A stretch of DNA of 64,000 nucleotides from positions 7,502,001 to 7,566,000 of the forward strand of contig NC_061462.1 of NCBI RefSeq assembly GCF_022581195.2, in the 5' to 3' direction. The stretch comes from Helicoverpa zea (Eukaryota; Arthropoda; Insecta; Lepidoptera; Noctuidae). Under the pieces are notes generated by a model. That model had not been told where the DNA came from and ran no database searches. It saw only the letters and a list, made by a program, of their open reading frames with translations. Within the stretch, counting starts at the first letter, position 1; the number at the start of each line of letters is the position of its first letter. Positions 11,211 through 22,707 of the stretch are shown one piece after another. Made by a program: the position numbers and the translations under genes.

Positions 11211-12660
11211 TTGAGACAAAGATATGAGAACGAAGCATCGGAATACGGCAGTAATACTTGATACACGTACACGGGGAACAATTTCGCATTTTATGTTCGT
11301 ATGATTGGAAAAACTACGGAGTAGGTATTCCGACCGTGCAGTTCTACCAATACATATAAAAGTATGTAGGAAATGTATCAATTTTACAACTTCTGAAAAG
11401 TCTTTCGAACTGATTAGACAAATTCCAAACAAACTGATTTCAACATAAAAAAGTTTTTAGTGCGCGCGGAGTACCTGTTAGCCAAAATTTTGGAAATCCA
11501 ATCACGATTTTTACTTTTATGCCGATCGTAGATAATATATTGGAACGGTTTTCATTCGTATGGTTGAGTTCTCTTTTTATAATTATCATTTGTTTCAGAT
11601 AAATAGAGATTGGATTTATTTTTAGTTAATGACGCAAATACTTACCAAGGGCATTCTGATTTCGGGAATTAAAACATAAACACTGCAATTTATTTTTAAC
11701 GTTATGTAATATATTTTGCTTGCTTTATGACACGAATTTATTTAAAGGCACACAGAAGACTCTGTAAATTCAGATTTTACAGAGTAGGTATTTATTGTAA
11801 ATAATCCAAAGGTATGCCCATTGCCCAGTAATTGTGTTTGTGTGTTTTATAAATAGCTTGTTTAATCGGGAATATGTTTTAAAGAGCTTAAATCTTTAAA
11901 TTTGTAAACGGTTTAAATTCGTAAGATTCATAGGGTGAACTTTATTTTACGAAAAGGCACATAAAAATATTTTTATATTACAAATTTGCGTATATATCGG
12001 TAGTTTTCTGTGAAGAGATGTCAAATAATTTAGATTATTCTTTGCAGTTGGCGGGACACCCATCAAGAAATTTATTTCCATTAGGAATTTATTCAAATCA
12101 GAGTACGGACTCAATATTTAATCCACTTCGTACTTACTGTAATAAAGTAAAGAATAATATTGACATGACAATATTTATGTTACACAGGACAACCTAAAGA
12201 CCTATCGATATTTATAACTTTGACTTTTACAAACTAGTAAATCATGTAGGTATTGTATTTACAAAACGAATGAACAGGTCTATCAATAAAATAATAAATT
12301 CATCCTTCTAATGTAAGCTAAGTATCCATATATCTATCACTTTTAAAATTACTTTAGACATACAAATTTACAATTTATTAACAACATTCAACACATAAAG
12401 TGTGTTAATTTGTGTAGCGCGAGGTCGTATCCACAACAACATTACAGGAGTTTGTGAAGGGAACATTCGGTAACAGTCATAACATACACGTAAATTAACC
12501 AAATAATTTATCGGCTCTGTATTGAGAACCTCATGCTCACACTGTTTGTTCTTAGTACGGCGACTTATAAAAACATTTACGTTGCTTATCAATTTAACTC
12601 GTATAAAATATGTTTCCTAAACGGATCCACTCAATGTAATCAACAAAGTAGTCGTGATGC
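11211..12660. other. AT-rich non-coding DNA
   Basis: No gene, RNA or repeat recognised. The short minus-strand frames at 11196-11432 and 12368-12592 show no domain. Confidence 0.45.
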
Positions 12661-12676
12661 ACGTACGACTCGACAA

Positions 12677-13195
12677 GACGAGTATACCTAAGGTAAACGC
12701 GGGTGAAGTCGTCATGCCCCAATAGTCGTCAATTAATCTAAAAACTTTTATTTATTTTTTCTACTGAACTTAAAATGGACTGGTTTATATGTCAACATAT
12801 TGTTGATAACATATTACACAATTGAAATGACAATAAGGGGTTTTAACAGTCATGGAATCGGAGATATGTTAGTCGAAATGTGTGTGCCCCAACAAAATCG
12901 TATTTTCGTGAAGTTCAGCTGTCAAAAGTGAAACTCAGCACGTGGTTTTGTGTTTTGATTTACATAACGCCACTGGGGTCTATGGTATGTTTCTTTGTTT
13001 AATTGGATAGTTAAGTTTATTTGCTAACGATATAATATGCAATTTGGAATACTTTTAACGTAGAAGATATATTTTTTTAACGTGACATGTATTGGTACTT
13101 TAAAACTCCCATTTGACCCAAAACTCGTCAATTTTAGAATTATTATGACGAGTACTGGGACATGCTCAGAAGTTGCACCTAAACTCGTCATAATG
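12677..13195. repeat. Dispersed short motif cluster, left part
   Basis: Copies of a degenerate 17-20 bp motif, consensus about TGACGAGTATTGGGGCA, occur in both orientations: plus at 12677 and 13146; minus near 12708, 12717-12734, 12889-12906, 13112-13134 and 13173-13195. The same motif reappears at 16231-16478, on the far side of the RTE remnant. Confidence 0.6.
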
Positions 13196-13889
13196 AGGAT
13201 ATTTTGTGTTTTACAGTACAAAATGCGAATAAATAGCTAATATTGGGACTTTTACAAAATTGTTAACTCTCTAGACTCTAGAACAAACATATTTAAGGTT
13301 TAGACTACATTTGTTGATAAAACTGTGTTTGACTTGACTGTTCTTACACTATGCTTTTTGTTCGAAATAACTGCATGTCGCCACGCGTATTGTGTTTATT
13401 GACGTGTCTTAATAGCGCCTGTATATAAATTATGTCATTCAACTAGCTAACTGTTTTGACGCCAAAAATATTAAAACCAGTTTTAAAACTAAGATGACAT
13501 AGCTTCCAGCGCTGTCACTTCTTTGCTTGTCGTATTCGATATTGGGTAAAGAGTAATCTTAAGTAATTTTTTTTTATTTAAAATTGTATGTACCTAGTGA
13601 TTGCATGATTGTAATTTTAATAGCAGATCATGACTGTAAGAAACTACAAGCAAGAGGGCCTTTTAAAAGTCATAGAGGCTGTTTAGAATAGAATAATGAA
13701 ATTCTAAACCACCGTGGTCACCGTGGAACGCCGGCTTAGAATTGCGTTCGCCAAATCATCCCGTGGGTGTCGTAAGCGGCGACTAAGGGACAAACCGGAG
13801 GTCGGGCAGCAGTGCCCTCCGTATACCGCACACCCTCACTGCGATCGCCAACCCGCCTGCCAAGCGTGGCTTTGGATTAACGGCAAATT

Positions 13890-14192
13890 ATGATTATGAT
13901 AGGCACAGCAACCAGGCCCCCAGTCCCCGGCAGCTCCGCTATCCCTGGCGCGGGTAGCGGTCAAGGTAACGGCGGAGCAGTGGGTGCTAAGAATCTCCGG
14001 AAGAGATCCGGCTACCCAACCCCACGACGACTAGCCCTGGTAACACACAACATACGCACATTGAGGACCGACGAAAGGATCTGCGATCTGGAAGAGGAGT
14101 TAAGCAAGTTACATTGTGACATTATAGGGTTTTGCGAAATCCGTAGAGAGGGAGAGGACACCGTAACCCTGAAGTCTGGTAACTTGCTCTGA
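13890..14192 (+). pseudogene. RTE endonuclease, N-terminal piece
   Basis: The open frame from about 14020 reads LALVTHNIRTLRTDERI, then CDIIGFCEIRREGED. This is the start of an exonuclease-endonuclease-phosphatase domain: the N of THNIRTL and the E of FCEIRR are the usual metal-site positions. The first 40 codons are low-complexity Gly/Pro/Ala and probably leader. The frame ends after SGNLL, where roughly 50 residues expected in the family are missing before the next piece at about 14210. The protein nicks target DNA for target-primed reverse transcription. This copy cannot be functional. Confidence 0.8.
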
Positions 14193-14222
14193 TGCTGTGA
14201 TCTTGCACACTCCGATGATGAG

Positions 14223-14585
14223 GTGGAGACTATGTATGAGGACGTAAGTAGAGCCATACACAGTTCCAAAACCCACTTCATCGTTGTTATGGGGGACTTT
14301 AATCCTAAGTTGGGAAAGAAAAGCGGTGATGAGTTGAGAGTGGGGCAATTTGGGTATGGGCAACGGAACCCTAGGGGACAGAGGCTGGCCGACTTTCTGG
14401 AGGAAGAGGAACTCTTCATGATGAACTCTTTCTTACAGAAGCCGCCTCACAGGAAATGGACCTGGTTAAGTCCCGATGGTTTCACGAGAAACGTGATAGA
14501 CTTCTTCATGACCGACAAGAAACGGGTATTCAGCGATGTCTCTGTGATCAATAGGGTAAAACCGGTAGCAATCACCGAATCGTAA
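14223..14585 (+). pseudogene. RTE endonuclease, C-terminal piece
   Basis: The 120-codon frame carries HFIVVMGDFNPKLGKKSG, the GDFN metal-binding motif of the endonuclease fold. It is followed by TWLSPDGFTRNVIDFFMTDK, the D/I-D-F-I block near the active site. The catalytic SDH motif expected shortly after VINRVK is lost: the frame reads PVAITES and stops. Downstream, out of frame, sequence encoding SFQVELSNRFACLEN shows that the element continues. The frame lies about 30 bp after the previous piece, with a deletion and frame change between them. Confidence 0.8.
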
Positions 14586-15045
14586 GAGCCCCACTGAATA
14601 TTAATGTAAAACTTGAAAGGTCCAGTCTGATGAAGTCTACGCTCCCACCTACTCGGTCCCATATTAAAAACCCAGAAAGCTTTCAAGTCGAGCTCTCTAA
14701 TCGCTTTGCTTGCCTTGAGAACCTAGCATCAGTGCACGAGATCAACGACGGGCTAGTGGAAACTGTACGCACGGTAGGGTCAACAAAAAAAAGGGTCTAA
14801 GTTTTTTTTGACCCTGCCGTAAAGATAGACCTCAAAAAGTGACCGACCAAACCTTAAACCTCATGGCTGAACAACGCTTGCTACAGTTGCAGTCTTCCAG
14901 CGACGCGAAGTCATATAGGCAGCTCAAAAGAAGAATATCTAAGTCCTTGTGTGCGACACGATCTGCGTCTCTTTAATACAAATCGTGTTAAAGAGACCAT
15001 ACAGCGAAACCAAAGCTCGACGCCTTCAAGCTCCTGGAATGGTAA

Positions 15046-15857
15046 GGACTTGGCATCAACATCAACGGGGAATACATCACACACCTTCGGTTTGGCGATG
15101 ACATCGTAGTCATGGCAAAGTCAATGGAGGAACTCAGTATGATGCTCGAGAGCCTCGACCGAGTTTCACAACGGGTGGGCCTGAAAATGAATATGGACAA
15201 GACGAAAATTATGTCAAATGTCCATGGTGAGCCCACCCCGGTCTCTGTTGGAAGCTCGGTACTCGAAGTTGTTGACTCATATCATATCATCTACCTAGGA
15301 CAAGTAGTCCAATTAGGTAGGTCCAACTTCGAGAAAGAGGTCAACCGCCGAATCCAACTCGGCTGGGCAGCGTTGGGGAAACTACGCAATATCTTTTCGT
15401 CCGACATACCTCAGTGCCTCAAGACGAAAGTCTTCAATCAATGTGTGTTACCAGTGATGACTTACGGCACCGAAACGTGGTCTCTCACTATCGGCCTCAT
15501 CTCAAAGGTCAAAGTCGTTCAACGAGCTATGAAGAGGGCTATGCTCGGAGTTTCTCTACGTGATCGAATCCGAAATGAGGAGATCCGTAGACGAACTACT
15601 AGACCACCGGATTAGCAAGTTGAAGTGGCAATGGGCAGGCCATATTGCTCGCAGAGCAGATGGCCGATGGGGTCGAAAAGTGCTGGAGTGGCGACCACGG
15701 ACTAGTAAGCGCACGCAGTGTAGGACGTCCACCAACAAGGTGGACAGACGACCTTATAAAGGTCGCCGGAAGACGCTGGATGCAGGTCGCCTCCAACAGG
15801 TATGGACGTCCTATGGCTGAGATGATGATAAATGAATGTGGCTTTTATTTTTTGTGA
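15046..15857 (+). pseudogene. RTE reverse transcriptase, C-terminal half
   Basis: An open frame from 15046 begins GLGININGEYITHLRFGDDI. The polymerase box that should read F/YADD reads FGDD (15091-15102). Then come the thumb region with GLKMNMDKTKIMSN, the YLGQVV block and KTKVFNQCVLPVMTYGTETW, a hallmark of RTE-clade LINEs in insects. The frame shifts near 15601 (to KLKWQWAGHIARRADGRWG) and again near 15712 (to SVGRPPTRWTDDLIKVAGRR). The fingers and palm motifs before the FGDD box are deleted. Without the two frameshifts the C-terminus would be nearly complete. Confidence 0.85.
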
Positions 15858-16230
15858 AAACTGTTTATTTTATTTAACAATTTAAATATTTTAATAGTAA
15901 TAAATTTTACTCGTGCCACATATGCACATGACTGCATGGTTATTATGATTAAGAAATATAGCATATACATATTTTATAGACTGATTTTGTGATTCTAAGC
16001 GTTTGATAGTTAGGAATATAAATTAAAATGCAACTTTGTATCTGTTTTATTGAATACCTGCTCTTTTAACAGATTATGACCTGCTATTCTAAATAGGGAT
16101 TTGATTTTCTATCTATCTACCTAATGTTTCAAAGGCACAAGTATGCTTAACAAATTCGACCACAAAAAAAAATGTACATAACTTGAACTTTATGTTGTAG
16201 AGCAGAGAGTTTACATTAGCATTAAAAGTT

Positions 16231-16478
16231 GACGAGTACTGGGAATATTTGACGAGTATCCGTACAAATCAGACGACTATTGGTACAAATCGCCCTTTTT
16301 TTACTTTTGCCTTAATAAGTACATAAAGCCATCAAAGTTATTAAAAAAACATTAGTTACTTAGAATAACGAATAAATACTCTATCACGTCATGCAAAAAT
16401 TGTCATTTTCTATTGAATATTTAACACACAGTAGAGCTTCAAAGTCAGTGATTTCCGAAATCTGACGAGTATTGGTAC
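16231..16478 (+). repeat. Dispersed short motif cluster, right part, with 21-bp tandem triplet
   Basis: Three head-to-tail copies start at 16231, 16251 and 16272 (GACGAGTACTGGGAATATTT, GACGAGTATCCGTACAAATC, GACGACTATTGGTACAAATC). A fourth copy lies at 16463 (TGACGAGTATTGGTAC). They belong to the family seen upstream of the RTE remnant. Function unknown. Confidence 0.65.
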
Positions 16479-16499
16479 GTTTACCTTATAACATTTTTT

Positions 16500-17800
16500 T
16501 GATTCGAGTTGGTATCTGAGACGTCTGTAAATCGCTTCATTATAGAGCGGCATTTGTGAATATCGATGGTTAACTGGCATCTTTAATTGCTTATCGATAT
16601 CGCGCACACTGCTTACGTGGGTCATAACATTGGACAAAATATGACTGCCGACCGGTCTGATAATCGTGGATGATAATAATTTGTTCGGATCCAAAAGATC
16701 CGAGAATAGAACGGCGAGATGCGTCGGGCGGCTCAATTCCTCCCGCGCGCCAGTGGCTCGCCCAATCGATACATACTTTGTAGGTAGCTTGAGGCGGGCC
16801 CGAGTAGTACGGATAAAAAAGAATTATTTATAAATACTCCGAAGCTTTCGTCGACGAATAAAAATGGAACATGCTCGATAAATTCCGTTACGCACGTTCG
16901 GGTGACAGAATTGATTGCATTGCTTAATTAAAATTCGAAAGTAAACTCACATTATGGATCTCTTAAAACTAACAAATTAAATAATTCAATAGTAGTAACT
17001 TGCTGGTAACAGTGTTAGAGTTTAATTTTTTTTACCTTTCCTTTAATATGTTGTAGTCATTAAGTTTACTTTTCAAGTACTTGACCTACCGAGGCATATA
17101 ACTGTTTGTAGGTTTTATCTAGATCGATAAGCATGATAGTTATAATATATTGTTATAAAAACACTCCATATCATGTTGTTAGCATTTTTATAGGCTCTGA
17201 AACATATTCAGAGTTTATATAAATATTCTTAAGTCTATTTGATCCGAGCAAAAACAGTCTACGTACCTGTCTACCTCATTGAACAAAAAAGTCTACCTGT
17301 CTACTTAATTGAACAAAAAAGGTTACATAATGAAATGAAAATGTAACATTTTCCCTGTTTGTAGCTGGTCGGGTAAAGATATCACTTTTTATTATTCCAC
17401 CACGGTACAGACAAACGTTCTCAGAAAGAACTCTGACGTAAATTCGTTATTCGCGACATGTTTTCATTACTTTCATCTTGGACGTATGAAACATTGTGCT
17501 GGTAAATATTAAATATTATATCCTTTATTTACCGCAGAAAATCTGGGCTTTGATGTCTGCCAGTTGTAGGTAATATTGTTACATGATAAACGTATTTAAA
17601 CTTGTCTGGGATATGATGACAAATAATTTTGGAACACGTTCAGTGATTATTATCTTTTCAGGAATGTAATGTATTAGTAATAAATATAATTTGCTTCTTG
17701 GCATTTCGATTGTAGTTAGCTTTTGTTATATGCACTCAATCTTGAGTTTAGATTGACTATGAAATGTACAATTGTTCCCGTGTATAATAAGTAGTAAGTA
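16500..17800. other. Non-coding DNA with a GC-richer island
   Basis: 16520-16830 is GC-richer, including CCGCGCGCCAGTGGCTCGCC. A minus-strand frame of 108 codons (16410-16736) overlaps it without any recognisable domain. The rest is AT-rich. A short direct repeat near 17277-17320 has two copies of ATTGAACAAAAAAG, in the context GTCTACCTGTCTAC. Confidence 0.4.
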
Positions 17801-17828
17801 TTTTGTGTTTTTTTTTATGATAAAGAAA

Positions 17829-17933
17829 ATGGAAGATGAAACCCGCAGTGACTATGCAGCGCACCATAGTAACAGACTAGACAATTTTCCAGACGAACCA
17901 ATTGCCAAATCAATGTCTTCAATTTATTTTTGA
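17829..17933 (+). CDS. Possible small ORF, 34 codons, unknown
   Basis: An ATG in good context (AAAATGG) opens a 34-codon frame encoding a hydrophilic, acidic peptide beginning MEDETRSDYAAHHSNRLDNF and ending in TGA. Its composition is less AT-skewed than the flanks. No signal peptide or domain is visible, and no splice or promoter signals are convincing. It may be chance. Confidence 0.15.
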   Translation: MEDETRSDYAAHHSNRLDNFPDEPIAKSMSSIYF

Positions 17934-19560
17934 TTATGGGCTACAGGCCAAACTATCGCTAAGCTAGAACACGTGCATAGTGGGTATTATTTCAAGGTTT
18001 TCATTTATAATTTGCATCAACAATATGAAATTATAAAGCAAACAATGCTTATCTTTGAACGCCATCATTTTTGTCAAGTGAAAGGAATATTGAGTTCTAT
18101 ATTTCTACTGCTGTAAGTAAAATGTAATTTTGTTTTATTTCTCCACTGAACATAGGCAAACGTCGGAGGTACTGTCTTTGTTTACCCATCAATTTTCCCA
18201 TCAATTTTTAATAGCTAAACAATAACTTGGAGGCAATTGTCCGTGGCCACCGTTTTCAATTTACGCTCAGACAATAAACTGGTGTGCCTACATCTGGCGC
18301 CTCCATGAATTGTAATTTTATCGTCCAATGACGTTCTTCTGCAGTTCAATGAGTTCTTACATCAGGTCTATGCAGCTAATAATTTACCTTTGCCTAATAT
18401 TCGTCAATATTAAAGAATAGCCTTTACTGTCGCAACGGAGATCCTCAATATACAGGCCCTAGACTAGTTTGAAGAAACTGTACCTACTTTAATTTTTTTG
18501 ACGAATAAATACCTACATATATTTATGTTTTTCTCTTATTTAATACCTACGTTTTTTGGTTCATTATTAGTTAGAACTAGTTTGCGTCCTTTCGCTACTG
18601 GATTACACAACAGAGTTGCATTGCGTGTTTGTAAGTTTGCAACGTTGATAAAAATATCCTTAATATTTTTTCAGTAGTAAGGAATGTGCCATTTCTTCGT
18701 TAATGTAATGCAATAAACAAATACAGGTCTGCAATTGTAAAGCTGCGAATACTAAGCATGGAATCTATTTTAAAAGTTTCAAGTCAATTTACAAATGCTA
18801 AGAATTAAGTTAAACAATTATCTCCTCCTTAACTGTTTCAACAATAGTTACTTCTCTGACTTTTAAAATATCATCACGTTTGGAATGCTATAATGACAAA
18901 GTTTTCAGTCTATTTTCCTCTCAAATAAGCATTCACGTGTCTCCCTGTCGTCAAATCTACGTATTTCAGTGGCGTTGATTAGAAGACAAGTAGAAAGGAC
19001 GAAAGTTTTGAATAGCTTACTGAAGTGTGAAAAACTCCTGAAACTCCCGTTAATTAAAACCAGCTCGGTAGTTTATGTTAATTGATTCACATGTATTTAA
19101 TAGGTATAATTATTAAGTACCTAGATAGAACGGTGAATACACACTACTAGTCCATAATTAAATAACGAGATCATAAGAGCTAAAAAACCGCTCTACTTAT
19201 ATTTTTTTCTACACACAGATTTACATATTGATAGATTAATAATTTTTAATATGAGTACTAGTTTAATATTGAATGGATACCAGAGGCAGGCGATTAGGTT
19301 CCCATTTATGCAAAACATGTTCGCGCACATGCTCTACTTACGTCGTATCTCTAAAGATAATGTTATCTGAATATCTATTAGGCTCAATTTCACCGAGATG
19401 GGCATAACTAGTTGGGCGTTAATGCCTCACGCAGCGTAAAGTAAAGTGACATTCACCATAAAGCCGTCCATGTTCGACATAACTGCAATGGCTCATGAAT
19501 ATTGATCGTAGGCAGGTACCAACATATGTTTCAGGGCGGGTCAGTGACACACAATGCATC
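17934..19560. other. AT-rich non-coding DNA
   Basis: No gene, RNA gene or recognisable repeat. Confidence 0.45.
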
Positions 19561-20180
19561 CACTTTGTCTTGATTGAATGAAACATGTCGCGTTATGCAC
19601 TCGTCTTGTCTGCGCACTCGATCAGTGCCACTCGCATTCACCCACCCGCTTGGCTCACATTTTTCGTTTTGAAATCCAATTCAAAGTTCAATGACCACTC
19701 ATCAGATAACGGCCCGTCGAAAATGTCACCCGATCAAAAATGGAACGTGTTTTCGGTGCGTGCGTTTTGTGCGTTCAGTTTAATTTACGCTGACATTGAT
19801 TTTCATTAAAATAGACATCTGTATTCTATATAAAAGTGTTCGGTATGTTAATCGTTTACGTTTGTTACAGGTACTGTGCCGTGTGTCATGACGAAACTAC
19901 GTCCCGTGCAGGTTGGTCGCTCGTTAGAAAGCTTTAAAACTACGCATATTAATGCCTATCATTATAATAATAACTACGGGATAGTATGTCGACAAATCAG
20001 GTTTTAATCCCCAAAAAGGTCTTAATTAAGATGGGAAAAGAGGTCGAGAAGAAAAGTCCGAGACACCTCGCGTTTCATTACCGTGATCCCTCGGCCTCAT
20101 TAAGCAGTCGGTGTTGTATAAAAAGCGACTTTATATAAGAAGTTAATTCGGCATCACACCTGTCGCGGTCGTAACTTCTC
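19561..20180 (+). promoter_or_regulatory. GC-richer island with candidate core promoter
   Basis: This is a long GC-richer stretch without a coding domain; the frame at 19585-19809 has no homology I recognise. Near its end, TATAAAAAG at 20117-20125 and TATATAAG at 20132-20139 are followed at the expected 25-30 bp by CGGCATCACACC, an initiator-like sequence near 20150. A short ORF starts 80 bp after the first TATA (20199). An upstream segment at 19872-19912, between a TTGTTACAG acceptor and GTGCAG|GTTGGT, could be a small exon with ATGACGAAACTACG, but its donor is weak. Confidence 0.35.
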
Positions 20181-20198
20181 CCTTCAGATAGCTATACA

Positions 20199-20363
20199 AT
20201 GAAGCTTTGGCCCCATCCAACACCAGTACTATTATTTTACCTTTACTTCATTCGTCTTGGCGGCATCGTCAAAGAAAACATAAAAATATATAAAGTCTTC
20301 ATTACATTGACGTTTGACAGTTCGATTTTCGAAATAGTCCGCAACGATTGGTTAGATTATTAA
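20199..20363 (+). CDS. Possible small ORF, 54 codons, hydrophobic N-terminus
   Basis: The ORF begins MKLWPHPTPVLLFYLYFIRL and runs to a TAA after NDWLDY. Residues 10-24 are hydrophobic and could be a signal peptide or anchor, preceded by one Lys. A is present at -3 of the ATG (TACAATG). It lies about 50 nt downstream of the inferred start of the TATA-containing promoter, which is the main reason to list it. No family is recognised. It could also be a first coding exon: an inspection of the next 300 bp showed no clear donor. Confidence 0.25.
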   Translation: MKLWPHPTPVLLFYLYFIRLGGIVKENIKIYKVFITLTFDSSIFEIVRNDWLDY

Positions 20364-21440
20364 CGGCTTGGGAGAATCATAAAAAATATATTCGAATTTT
20401 GTGCGCACAATTTTGACGAAATGGGTTCGATATAATTTGATTAGAACTTATCACCTGTTGTTAGAGGAGAACTGAATTACGATAGTTTTTGCCCTTATAT
20501 AATATTCAAAGCTGACCGTTGAAAATAATAACCCAATAGATTGTAGTACAATAGACATAAAGTTTTAACGTTCTCCCTGAAACAACCATTTCGAGTGGAT
20601 TACATCCAACTTGAATGTTGATAAAGGTTAGAACTTTAGGGAAAGCGTCAAATTTTAGCGCCAGTTAAGCCGTAAGGTTTTTAATAGATATTATAATAGT
20701 ATTTTCACGTCTTCACTGAATTTTGGCTTAGTTATATCACTATAAAGTGAAAAATTATAACATATTTTTTAAAGTATCATTTTTTTGTTATTTCTTTTGT
20801 TAGTATTTTCCGTGTGCTCATTATTATGAGAAACACAAGAAAGCTATTCTTTTTTGAAGTTAAGACCACACGTAGTTCTACATCTGATTACTTTATACTG
20901 AACAGACGAAAATAGATATCAAATAAAATGTATAGCAAAAATATATTACTTTTCCCGCAAGAAAATTCTATTAAATTGTGTAGGTAAAAGTAGCGAAAGT
21001 ATGATGGCTGCCCTCAGCTAAGTAAAGCGAAGTGAATATTTTCTGGAATTTTCTACGAAATGTTCCAATTCCATTTCGGTAAGAGACTAATAATATACTT
21101 TTTTCCTCTTTTTACTTCTTACTTCCACCCTTTACTGTTATATACGAAAATGGAATGGCGTAGAGCCGACCGTTCGCTAACTTTTTCCAACAATCGTGAA
21201 AATGTAGATGGACTTTTACTTTATGAACAATGGCCTGGCGGTATAAAACGTAGGTAGATACCACCGTGATTCAATTTTGAGTAGGTAAAATACGGTGTTG
21301 CTCACGTCGAATGCTAAACCCACATAGTTGTTAAGCATTGACAGAGTATCGTGCGTGACAGTAAAAGTATCAACATGTAACAAGTTTTTTAGCGTCACAA
21401 ATGTCTTGATAAATAAAGTAGTTTTTAAATCGCAAATGGT
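20364..21440. other. Non-coding DNA
   Basis: AT-rich. The 65-codon frame at 21060 has no domain. Confidence 0.4.
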
Positions 21441-21660
21441 AGGCGTATGTTTATAGGAACATTATCGGTCGAAGGCCGTCTCCATTCATTCGTTAGTTGA
21501 AGTAAGGAGTTGCACAGTCGGACGGACAGCGGACGGGTCAATTATTTAGATTGGCGGCGGCGACGCTACACCCGGGGCGTTACGACTACGTGACGACTGC
21601 GTGACGACCCGGCCCTGCAGTCTCGCCCTCTCCCGTCATGCTACGTTGCTTTGTTTTTAT
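21441..21660. promoter_or_regulatory. CpG-rich island, possible promoter
   Basis: GCACAGTCGGACGGACAGCG (from 21513) begins with an AGTC initiator-like word. GATTGGCGGCGGCGACGC and a CGTGACGAC duplication (21589-21611) follow. It is the sharpest GC-rich patch in the first third of the window, and no ORF runs through it. It could be a promoter or a polycomb/trithorax-type element. Inference from composition. Confidence 0.3.
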
Positions 21661-22707
21661 GTTTAGAGCAAAAATACAAAAGAACGGGGTGGTATTTTCA
21701 TTAGTAATCATAATAAAATTCGCTGTGATAAGCTTGTACAATTTTGCACTGCAATCTTTCTAGTCAGACATTAGGGATAATTGCGTGCTATACTTCTATG
21801 GGTGGGTTTACGCAGCGGTTTCGACATTTTCATAAAATCCCAGACCATTTTATTAACTTTAGGTACACGCTTACTTAAATTAGGTACGAGAGGCGCCAAG
21901 AATACTGATTGGGGTTCAATAAAGAAGCATTATTTTCTCTGCTACTGAACTGTAATTTATAAACTTAACGCCTACTCGTAGTTTATGTACCTATTGCAGC
22001 TTACGTTGAAGTTACCGCATCATACCACTTCAATCTGCCTTCGAAATAAATTTCCTTCGACGGGAGTAGCATGGGCAGTAGCTTACGTAAAAATTCCACG
22101 TATGCGGAGGTTTCCAGGTGTGGTCCAAGTGAAAAGAAAGTTGAGTACCTACCTATATAATCTATTTAGCTAGCATAATGAAAAGTGCAATTATTATTGT
22201 TAATCTAAATTCGAAACGTAGTTATTCAACAAGCTGCCAACTCTTAAAGATAAAACCATATGAAACTTGGATAACAATCTTATTGAGAGATTTAATTCAT
22301 TTGGATACTTGTAAGCGCTTAGCAAATACATAATGGCAATTCTGATGATCGAGTCGGGGACATAATCTAGTTCTTTATTAATAAGTGTATTAGATTTAAT
22401 CTATTTTGTTATTAACCTGACTTGGTTTTCAACTAATTTCAAATAGCTATTCACTAATTCGTAGTAAGACTGAAATACAGCCGTTTTATTTATATATTTT
22501 TCACTGAAGTCAGAAAAAATGCAAATTAGATATATGGAGCTAACATTTAATTTTTAATTGAAATTAGGTACATAGTTGCAGCCCTAGGTAAGAATTTTTC
22601 TGATATAAACTTTATACTTAAATCATCATTCAAAAGATGCAGCTAAATATTATGTTCGTTTGAACACACACAAATAGGTAACACATACATGTAATTATTG
22701 ATTTGCT
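21661..22707. other. AT-rich non-coding DNA
   Basis: No coding or repeat feature recognised. Confidence 0.45.

Larger units (their letters stand above)
13700..15857 (+). mobile_element. RTE-clade non-LTR retrotransposon, internally deleted
   Basis: The 5' region carries ATCCCGTGGGTGTCGTAAGC and GGCGACTAAGGGACAAACCG, typical of the leader of lepidopteran RTE-type LINEs. It is followed by pieces of an apurinic endonuclease, then the C-terminal part of a reverse transcriptase. The 3' end is close to GATGATGATAAATGAATG near 15830. About 2.1 kb remains of an element that normally needs about 3 kb of ORF. There are frameshifts, stops and at least two large deletions: one in the endonuclease near 14193 and one removing the RT palm before 15046. 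It is dead. Exact ends and target duplication were not resolved. Confidence 0.85.

Noticed and set aside
14012..14686. Antisense frames of 79-135 codons across the RTE remnant
   Set aside because: They are shadows of the GC-rich endonuclease coding sequence on the plus strand.
19872..19912. Micro-exon encoding MTKLRPVQ between TTGTTACAG and GTGCAG|GTTGGT
   Set aside because: The donor GTTGGT departs from consensus and the exon would be only about 41 bp. Mentioned in the island entry but not called.
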